Shown here: positions 56,950 to 64,000 of the stretch, in pieces
How the letters are laid out: each line of letters begins with the position of its first letter
Numbering within the stretch: the stretch's first letter is position 1
NCBI RefSeq assembly: GCF_036850765.1
Contig: NC_089492.1
Coordinates: forward strand, 169,258,296-169,322,295
DNA: 64,000 bases
From: Saccopteryx bilineata
Taxonomy: Eukaryota > Chordata > Mammalia > Chiroptera > Emballonuridae
Reading direction: 5' to 3'
The notes under the pieces: generated by a model
Databases searched by the model: none
Seen by the model: the letters and a program-made list of their open reading frames with translations, nothing else
What the model was told of the DNA's origin: nothing
Made by a program: the position numbers and the translations under genes

Positions 56950-58515
56950 AGTAATGGACCTCAGCACCTTTCCATAAGTGCTATGTCTGTTGCCATAAGC
57001 CCCATCCAAACCCCTCAGAGGTCACATGGACGTTACACTCACAGTACGTAGTAGGGGCAAACACATTCAAAGCCTGTGTCCCCTTGACAGTTGTCTTAGA
57101 TGCTGCAAAAGCACCTACTATGTACTAAGGCCAACATCCACAGCACATTAGAAAGGGACCAGTGGGTTGCCAGTTAGACAGGTCCTTCAGTCTTCCCCTT
57201 ATACAAACTGGAACAATGGGTCTTGGGGTGGATCCTCCACTCCCTCCGCTGCTTCCAGTATATAATCCTGCAGTCATGAGACATGAGCAACAACTGTTTT
57301 CTTGGCAGCCGCCTCCAATTTGTAATCTTACCAATGTGCAGCACAAACACCAACTATCTTCTTGGTAGCTACTGGGTCCGCTTGTTTCCCCTGCTTTTAC
57401 AGCGGCTGGAACCTCTGTTCTGGCTCAAGCTGCCACCAAAGCTCGACCAGGCCTCTGTTAGACCTGCCATCTAATTTCTTTCTATCCGCCCCAGCCATAG
57501 TCATATCTGCCCACATCTGTGTTCAGGTAACCTTTAAAGGCATGTTTCTTTTGTTAGTAGGTGGGGGGCACAGTGGGCAGCGGCCCTCACAGCCTTAAGA
57601 CACCGTGCTGCCTCTACCTCCCCCAAATCTGCCACTGTCTAACAGTATTGATGGGGTGGCCCACAAAGGGGCCCAAGAGCCACTAGTGACCCAAAAGGGC
57701 TGATGGGGCTCTACAGAGAATAAGGTCCCTCATCCCTGCTGTAAACACTTCCTCATCTGGCCCACGGGACCTCGGGTTGAAAGCAGTATTCCTCATACCC
57801 AGTTCCCGGAAGATCTACTGCAGCTCAGTATATGACTGCCACCAACTCACTGCCCCTGTCAAATCTCCAGTGTTCTGCCAGGCTGTACAGATTTCAGCCA
57901 TGACCCATTCTAATAGGGTGTGGTTTTCTGGGTTGTCATGGCAGTTCTAAAGACACTGTCTCAAAGAGGAGTGAGTGGCAATGGTGGCTAATTTCTTTAT
58001 CTCTGCTCCAGAGACCATGACCCCTTCCACCTATATGTCCCACAACCACAGCAACCAAGCTACCAGGGAGTGAGTGGGTTTCTGCCTGAATTTCAGCCCC
58101 AACTCCATCAGCTCTGCCTGGGTGTCGGGCTGGACCACAGAGTGCTCCACTACCAGTATAGGGATTTGTGTCTGCTCCTGAGGCATTTTCTGTTGCTGGG
58201 TTTTCACTTTCTGGCTGACCACTGGCTGGGCTCTGAGTCTGCTTAAACCTCTCGTCTTCCTCAGAGTAGTCAGAAACGACAACTACTGCCAACTCAGAGC
58301 CACTTTGCCGGCACAAATGCAGCTCCTCCTCCAGTAACCACTGCTGCTTGTACTCAGCCTCAGCTCACAGTGGAGCTCTTAGACTCGGGCACCTCTTACT
58401 ATAGACCTTCCAGTTTCTGCTTGCCAGGCTGTAAAAAACACACAGCTCATGGCCCCAACAGGAGAGCCAGAGGGAACCATATGTTTCAAGGCTGTTGGCA
58501 TCTGATCTGAACTGA
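56950..58515 (-). pseudogene. 5' internal region of the provirus, gag/pro not recognised
   Basis: Several short minus frames, the longest 57936-58316 (126 codons, Ser/Glu/Pro-rich, no Cys-His box or major homology region visible). By position this is leader, gag and perhaps protease. I cannot assign domains. Confidence 0.45.
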
Positions 58516-58533
58516 ATCCTGCCAACTGCACCA
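58516..58533 (-). other. primer binding site, tRNA-Ser-like
   Basis: Two bases inside the 5' LTR end the minus strand reads TGGTGCAGTTGGCAGGAT. The complement of a mammalian tRNA-Ser 3' end would match at 15 of 18 bases, all three differences being transitions. Start with TGG and +2 spacing are standard for retroviral primer sites. Confidence 0.65.
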
Positions 58534-58535
58534 GG

Positions 58536-58881
58536 TATAATGCAGGAAGTTGAGTTTAGGGAGGTTCACATTGGATTTTGGCAGTTGTAGATGAGCCGTG
58601 TTGGAGAAAGGCATTGGGCCATTCTAGTTTATTGGATTCTCACAGAGGCAGGCGAGCGAACAGCCAGGGGATAACTGCATCTCACAGCAGCAGGTGAGCA
58701 AACAGGCAAACTGTCCCTCATGATGGCGTCCAAGCAATGTGTACCCAGGGAAAGTACCTGTAGCCTTGTATAGGCTGCACATACACATGTGGGTTTCTGC
58801 CACGTGCTCACACACTAATCATGCACAGTGCTTGCATCTGGAAATCCAATGAGCATGCCTGCCACAGCTGTTTTCCCCACA
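58536..58881 (-). repeat. 5' LTR of the provirus
   Basis: 346 bp, in its own orientation TGTGGGGAAAACAGCTGTGG...TGCATTATA (expected final CA mutated to TA). AATAAA is the inverse of 58628-58633. Diverged from the 3' LTR by many substitutions and small indels. Confidence 0.85.
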
Positions 58882-58974
58882 CTCTTAACTACATCTTTTC
58901 TTATAATTTTTTCTTTTATGACTATGTAGACTGTGTGAAACAGTGACACTTGCCCTTTCTAGTGACTTGTCTGA

Positions 58975-59110
58975 GAATGTGAGCGGGCTCAGTTATCCAG
59001 CAGACATTTACAGAGCTTTGTATGTCTGGCATCATGCGGGGGTCCAGGGATACAGAGGTGAGATAGTCGACCCTTACTATCCTCAGGAGCCTCTTATTTT
59101 GTAGGCAGGT
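58975..59110 (-). repeat. possible L2 3' end fragment, antisense
   Basis: CAGCAGACATTTACAGAGCT and GGTCCAGGGATACAGAGGTG recall the inverse of the L2 3' region. Weak. Confidence 0.35.
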
Positions 59111-60034
59111 GATTGAGTCACAGTGAGAGTGGGACCTCTGAGAAGAAAGCGGCACTTTAATCCTCTATTCGGCCATAACTCCCCCATCCCCAAGTTCCAC
59201 TCAGTACCTGTGAAGAGCCAGGACCTCACATGTGCGACCTTGTTAGTTAGAGGTAGGGGATAAGGAGTGAAGTGTAGAAAAGAAAGGCTCTTAACGTGAA
59301 TAATTTTTGGCAAAACTTAATTTCTCTAAAACAAAGAGACTTTTAGCAGAACTTACTTTTTCTGAAAAGACTCCCTATTCTTGGCCTTGAGGCTGGCTTC
59401 CCAGACTGTGGCTTTGGACTAGCTTTGCAAAGTTGCAGGTGTTCTCAAAATGTTTCTCCTTGAATTAACCCTATAAACATTGTAAGAAAGCTTGTTTCAC
59501 TGCTTTGTTTTACTGCTATGCTTCCTCTCTTCCCCCATTCCTCAGTCAGTATGTAATTTTCCCTTTAAAAGCCAGCCCCAAACTGTGTTCCCCACTGCAC
59601 TGATTTGAATGATTTAGGTTTCCGTGCAGTTTGCACAGCCCGTTAATTAAAAGACTCCTTAATTTCATAATTTGGCTACTTAATTGATTGAGTAGCAAGA
59701 TGTCTTATCTCACTGTTCCATTACACATGGAAGAGGTACGGGTGGGGGGCAATGGGCTAGAAAGGTGGGCTTTGTGATTGCGGAGACCTGCTTGGACACA
59801 TTTATTTGTTTTCTAAAAAATAGGCTCCAGGGTCCCTGCTGGGCAGAGTTGTCATCTGGTTAGAAAGCATGTGGGCAGTGAATTGACTTTTCAGTTAAGT
59901 GTACAGCAAATGGTGTTGTAAGGACTCGGGTGGTGGCCTTTTGGCATGAGGAATTGGTTGTCCCACATTTAGGGGGACCTCGCATTAAATGTCTGAGAAA
60001 TTCTCTAATAGAAAATATGGAATATGCCACAGAC
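59111..60034. other. no recognised feature
   Basis: Unique-looking sequence. Confidence 0.35.
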
Positions 60035-60235
60035 TTTTTGATTTCTGCTCACTGGGCTATAAAAAATGCAGCCCACGGCCCCAACAGGAGGGCCGGAGGG
60101 AACCACATACTTCAACGGTGTTGGCAGCTTCATACCGATCTGAACTGAGTCTTGTCAACTATGCCAGCTGTGATGCAGCAGGTCGAGGTGCACCTTGATA
60201 CCATGTTGACCAGTCCACATCTGGCACAGATAGCA
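60035..60235 (-). mobile_element. fragment of the same retrovirus family (leader, primer site, LTR edge)
   Basis: 60035-60148 matches the provirus leader at ~58410-58515 (shared GGCCCCAACAGGAG, GAGGGAACCA, CTGTTGGC / GTGTTGGC, GATCTGAACTGA). 60149-60166 is the primer site, read in minus as TGGCATAGTTGACAAGAC, again tRNA-Ser-like. After a 2-base gap, TGTGATGCAGCAGGTCGAGG starts like the LTR edge (54751 TGTAATGCCAGTTGTCGAGG). The similarity fades after ~60200. No other proviral part nearby. Confidence 0.72.
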
Positions 60236-61094
60236 CAGTTGATCCTGTCCCTGCCCCCACTCCCTCTGGGCAATTGTTTTTCCTTGCAGTGAATTCCTGG
60301 GATTTAGAATGCCCAAGGAGGTTTCAAAGAAGGACCTTTTGAATAGAATCTCTGTTGGGCCCAGACCCTCGTACTCCTATTGAGGTCCGAGTACAGAAGT
60401 ATGATACTTTTGATGCATCTGCTCAGTTGTCAGCTCTGTGGAGGTGAAACAGCTCAAGTGGCACAGGGAATGATTATAAAGGGCACGGCCATCTAAATGG
60501 GCTCTCTAACAGAAGTTTGGCAGTGAGCAGCATTTCCTCATTCTACATTGCCATGGAGAAACCCTGAGCATGTGCTGCACAAAGTTTCACTGTTGTCTCT
60601 CTGGGGTCCAGCAGAGGGCTGTGAGCCTCTCTCAGACTTGACCAGCCCCCTGCCCTCCCTGTGTGTGTGAGAGGAACTGGGAGAAGAAAGGATTAGGAAA
60701 AGCAATAGTCTGCTTTCTGCTAGTTTCCAGCAGCTGTTTTGGGCTGGTGGTGGCAGGAGTTTTATGCAGAATTTGAGTGGCTGCCATTTGTGGAAACCAA
60801 CATCTGATCAACAGTTGATAGGTATCTAGGGTCCTGTCTGCTCCTGATGTATGCTGGGCAGTCCTGTTTTCCGAGCCACGAGGCAGTGGGACAGCCTTGG
60901 GCACTGTGTTTGCCCTTGGCCTGGGGAGTGAAGCATGTCACCATTGCTGACACTTTTGTAGAGCCACCATGTTGCCTTCAAGCCACGGAAGACAGTGCCC
61001 TGGCCAAGTTTGTGGGGCTGGTGCAGCCTGCCCTGCAGTGGCTGGAGTTCTGTGTAGGTTAATGTAGCTCACAAGGTCTCACAGGGCAAGCAAG
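60236..61094. other. no recognised feature
   Basis: Unique-looking; short frames without recognisable content. Confidence 0.35.
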
Positions 61095-61340
61095 TCATTC
61101 ATCACCTCCTTCAGCTCTGCCCAGATGACAGGGTATCAGAGAGGCCTCCCTGACCACCTCATGTAAAATGGCAACCTTCCTTTCTGGCACTCCCTCTCCT
61201 GCTAGGTGTTTCTCTGTGGGTTAAAAAAAAGTGAGGAGGTATTCATAACAGCAGCAGTGTATTCACTTGTTTATTGATTGTGTCCCCTTCTTAGAACAAG
61301 AGCACAGACTTCACCTACTTTTGTAACTGTTGTGTTGTTG
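61095..61340 (+). repeat. L2 LINE fragment
   Basis: GAGGCCTCCCTGACCACCTC, ATGTAAAATGGCAACCTTCC, then CACTTGTTTATTGATTGTGT and CACAGACTTCACCTACTTTTG follow the L2 3' region in order. Confidence 0.7.
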
Positions 61341-62364
61341 GTGTGGCGATCATGCCTCATAAATCACAGTGCTGGGCAGCAGACCTTGTAGCCTTGGACA
61401 TTTATTTCATAGTGAGGTGGCCACAAGTCTGAGGATTGAAGTCACTCATCCAAGGTCTTAGTGGAAAAGTAAGCAGTTGATTCAGATGATCAGAATTTCT
61501 TTCTATTTAATATCCTGCATTTATCTTAAGAACGCAAATTATGGTGTATTTGTGGTTCGAAGAGTTTGAATTTACTACTGTCTTTCTACCTAGAGTTCTG
61601 CAGTGTAATTTTGATACCCGTGGCTGTAGGTTGAAGAAAGTAACCTCTCTGGAGCAGCAAGTCCATTGACAGACGTTGTCTTATCAGGGTTTTGATGAAA
61701 GGGAACAGGTGGGTTGGAGCTGCACCACAAGCAGAGCTTTGTGTGCCTGGGAAGTAAGGGTGGCATTGGGCACTTCTCCTGTTATTCCCAGTTAAGGATC
61801 TTGAAAGCCAGAGCTAATGAGGCAGTCTCATGGCTTTGTGAGGGCCCAGATTTCCTCCTCCCCATTGGTTTCTCCCAGGGAGTTGTGAAATCATGGTTCT
61901 TTCTTCCTTGCATCAGTTTCTGAGTCTTGCCCTTTTATGGCCCTAGGATTTGCCCAGATCGCAGTAATGTTTCAGGAGTTCTGCAGGGTGGGCACTGGAT
62001 AGGAGGGTTAGTGGGGTAGTCACTTGGCAAATGTCAGGTTTCTCCAAGTACCTTGATTGAACATCTGAGGCTGTGGAACCAGTTGGGTTGACTGAAAAGT
62101 AGATGTACAGTTAAGAAAAGCTGAGAAAAAAGGGCTTTTATAAAATAGCTCACTGGAAGCATCCTCTGCCTGAGGTCCAGGCACAACAGCATGTACCCAT
62201 TCAGAAGGGCATAGCAACCCCTGCCTGGCCTCGGATGCTTCTGCCTCACCATCATCTATATCCTGACTTCCACCCGCTCGCGGTTGTCAGTCACTGACTG
62301 GGGTGTGAGCAGGTTCTGGAGTGCAGACCTGAACCTTAAGTTGCTGTGGCCTCTGAGGAAATGC
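61341..62364. other. no recognised feature
   Basis: Unique-looking sequence. Confidence 0.35.
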
Positions 62365-62575
62365 AGGGATCCCTGAGTGAGAATTTCATCTCTCTCCTTG
62401 CTAGCTGTGTGACCTTGGGCTAGTTTTCTAAACTCATGGAACTGTCACTTCCTTTCTATAAAATAGGTATGGTTTTCTTATTTGTGAGGACTTCCTGCAT
62501 TACCTGTAAAAGTATTTGCACACTAGTATGTGCCAGGTCCAAAAATAAATAAATATCTATTACAAGTATTTGTTG
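62365..62575 (+). repeat. MIR SINE
   Basis: CTAGCTGTGTGACCTTGGGC, ACTGTCACTTCCTTTCTATA, AAATAGGTATGGTTTTCTTA and ACTAGTATGTGCCAGGTCC follow the MIR consensus. Confidence 0.8.
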
Positions 62576-62991
62576 AAAGAGTGAACACACAGTGGGTGTG
62601 TCTTTTTCATCCTTTCCTTTGTTGGGCAGAGAGGAGGTTTATTGGTAGAAAGGAGCGAGCGGGAAAGGAGAGGGAAGCTTATATTTAATCACCACTTCAC
62701 TTTGCCTAGTCACTTAGTTACGTAATGTGATCTTTGCTCAGGCCTCCTTAAGAGTGGTCAGAACACTAACTTTACAACCCCACCAGGTTTACGTAAGCCT
62801 TCCTAAAGCTATAAAACTGTTCTTTTACTTTACTTACGGAGTCTTTCATTATGATTCTTATTCTTAGAAAGCTAAAATGGGCATGTGCAACTGAAAAAGA
62901 AATGGTATGTGTAACACAGAGGAAAATTATCTGTTTTTATAATATGATTCTTTGTAATAGGTCATGATTTTTGACAAAAGATACTTTGAGG
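62576..62991. other. no recognised feature
   Basis: Unique-looking sequence. Confidence 0.35.
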
Positions 62992-63004
62992 AGAATTTCC
63001 ATTT

Positions 63005-63199
63005 TCTTTCTTTTTTTTTTTAAGATTTTTATTTATTCATTTTAGAGAGGAGAGAGAGAGATACGGGGAGGTGGGGGAGGTGGGGAACAGGAAGCATCAA
63101 CTCCCATATGTGCCTTGACCAGGCAAGCCCAGGGTTTTGAACCAGCGACCTTAGCGTTCCAGGTCAATGCTTTAGCCACTGTGCCACCACAGGTCAGGC
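63005..63199 (-). mobile_element. VES-type SINE, type B
   Basis: Ends CACCACAGGTCAGGC; GAAGCATCAACTCCCATATG body; A-tail inverse (T run) at 63010-63021. Duplication AGAATTTCCATTT at 62992-63004 and 63200-63212. Confidence 0.95.
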
Positions 63200-63354
63200 A
63201 GAATTTCCATTTCCAAATGCTGAGGAAAGAGCTCTTCCTATTTTCCATGGAAATATCTCTTAAGACATCGATAATTTGTTTTCATTTGACCAGGTTAAAT
63301 TTTGATGAACTTGGTGTGATTTTGCATGAGGATGCTTTGATTTTGAAAACCTGA

Positions 63355-63550
63355 GGCCCTGGCCGGTTGTCTCAGTCTGTTAAGACTGTTGTCCTGAAAT
63401 AGTAAGGTTGCAGGTTCAATTCCCAGTCAGGGCACACATGGGAAGCAACCAATGAATGTGCAGCTGAGTGGAACAACAAATGAATGCTTCCCTTCACCCT
63501 CCCCTCTATGTCCCTTTCTCTCTCTGTCTCTATCAATTAATAAAAAATTA
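63355..63550 (+). mobile_element. VES-type SINE, type D
   Basis: GGCCCTGGCCGGTTGTCTCA head, CAGGTTCAATTCCCAGTCAG B box, CACATGGGAAGCAACCAATG body, tail TATCAATTAATAAAAAATTA. Confidence 0.9.
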
Positions 63551-63551
63551 A

Positions 63552-63680
63552 GCCCTGGCTGGATAGTTAAGTCAATTGGAGCATTGTCCTGGAACACAGA
63601 GGTTGCTAGTTTGATCCCGTGGTTGGGGCACATACAGGAGCAACTTGATGTTCCTGTTTCTCACTCCCTGCCTATCAAAA

Positions 63681-63682
<2 letters not shown>
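63552..63682 (+). mobile_element. VES-type SINE, type D relative, directly behind the previous one
   Basis: GCCCTGGCTGGATAGTTAAG head, GCTAGTTTGATCCCGTGGTT B box region, GTTTCTCACTCCCTGCCTAT body. Its tail runs into a GT/GA microsatellite. Confidence 0.88.

Positions 63683-63731
<49 letters not shown>
63683..63731. repeat. (GT)n(GA)n microsatellite
   Basis: About 16 GT units (63683-63714) followed by about 8 GA units (63715-63731), growing from the SINE tail. Confidence 0.97.
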
Positions 63732-63986
63732 ACTTTATGGTGTGGATACATCATTCTGGAAAGGGGTACTATCAAGTGGGACCTCAAAGGGAAATTCTAA
63801 AGATGAGTTTTCTCTTTTATCTAAAATAGGGATAGGGGAACTATGAGTATTGAATGAACTCTCTTGTGAACATTCAACAGAGGCAAATGCAGAGTGGTAT
63901 ACAGACTTTGAAAACTGAAAAGAAAACATAACAGCATTTTCTTGAATAACATCGTTTTGGTATAACATTAATGAGATGCTCTAGAA
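63732..63986. other. no recognised feature
   Basis: Short unique-looking sequence. Confidence 0.35.
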
Positions 63987-64000
63987 CAGATGTCCCCAAA
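63987..64000 (+). mobile_element. start of an hAT-like element cut by the window end
   Basis: CAGATGTCCCCAAA resembles the left end of the element at 18294 (CAGGGGTCCCCAAA), two mismatches in 14. The rest lies outside the window. Confidence 0.5.

Larger units (their letters stand above)
54746..58886 (-). mobile_element. endogenous retrovirus provirus, internally deleted (ERVL/ERV-S-like)
   Basis: A 4.1-kb antisense provirus: CTCTT duplication (54746-54750, 58882-58886), 3' LTR 54751-55079, polypurine tract 55080-55088, integrase and RNase H remnants, unclear 5' coding part, primer binding site 58516-58533 and 5' LTR 58536-58881. The interior is only 3.46 kb, so most of gag, protease and reverse transcriptase are missing or unrecognisable. 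LTRs have diverged at many positions and every frame is broken, so it is old and inactive. Class III affinity is inferred from integrase style (DNGTHFTG) and the tRNA-Ser-like primer site. Confidence 0.88.

Noticed and set aside
1..64000. SINE orientation bias (16 minus, 9 plus) as a sign of transcription direction of a host gene
   Set aside because: Numbers are too small to differ convincingly from chance.

Overview
The window is mammalian nuclear DNA and almost certainly from a bat. The main evidence is about 25 copies of tRNA-headed SINEs whose 5' ends read like the chiropteran VES family (GGCCCTGGCCGGTTGGCTCA start, RNA polymerase III A and B boxes, CCGGCCAGGGC closing arm). They sit with young L1 LINEs, several hAT-type elements, a piggyBac-like MITE and a Tc1/mariner-type MITE, a load of DNA transposons that points to bats among mammals. 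Species cannot be fixed from the sequence; Yangochiroptera is my inference from SINE types remembered, not searched. No intact host protein-coding gene or convincing exon was found, so the window looks like intergenic or long-intron DNA made of nested mobile elements of different ages.

Layout. 1-4.8 kb: a piggyBac-like MITE cut by the window edge, a 324-bp Tc1/mariner-type MITE, then an old antisense L1 (L1M type) that received a processed NDUFB10 pseudogene, two SINEs, an hAT element and a 5S rRNA retropseudogene. 4.8-11 kb: mostly unrecognised sequence with two SINEs, an MLT1 solo LTR, a candidate solo LTR, MIR and MER5A. 11-19 kb: a decayed, nearly full-length antisense L1 carrying six SINEs or SINE pieces and two hAT elements. 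19-20.6 kb: a Tigger1-type element, itself hit by two SINEs, inside an L1M fragment. 21.5-33.2 kb: the central feature, a 7.8-kb, almost intact sense-strand L1 (22264-30043) inserted into an older 5'-truncated L1; both insertions keep their target-site duplications. 33-54.7 kb: mostly unrecognised DNA with scattered SINEs, a 1.25-kb Tigger element with transposase remnants and a nested second Tigger, MIRs and an hAT element split by a SINE. 54.7-58.9 kb: an antisense endogenous retrovirus with both LTRs, a CTCTT duplication, a tRNA-Ser-like primer binding site, RNase H and integrase remnants and a polypurine tract. 58.9-64 kb: a second fragment of the same retrovirus family, L2, MIR, a SINE, a SINE pair with a GT/GA microsatellite, and the first bases of another hAT-like element at the window end.

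How the parts relate. The young L1 has open ORF1 and an ORF2 interrupted by one stop codon just after the reverse-transcriptase active site. L1 machinery of this kind is the presumed source of the SINE tails, the NDUFB10 retrocopy and the 5S retrocopy, most of which have 10-17 bp duplications. The DNA transposons have the 8-bp (hAT), TTAA (piggyBac) or TA (mariner/Tigger) duplications expected. Nothing here resembles a new operon-like or defence system. The points most worth following up are the tandem ~240-bp monomers and the 303-bp inter-ORF spacer of the young L1, the tRNA-Ser-primed retrovirus family, and the small DNA transposon families with readable termini.
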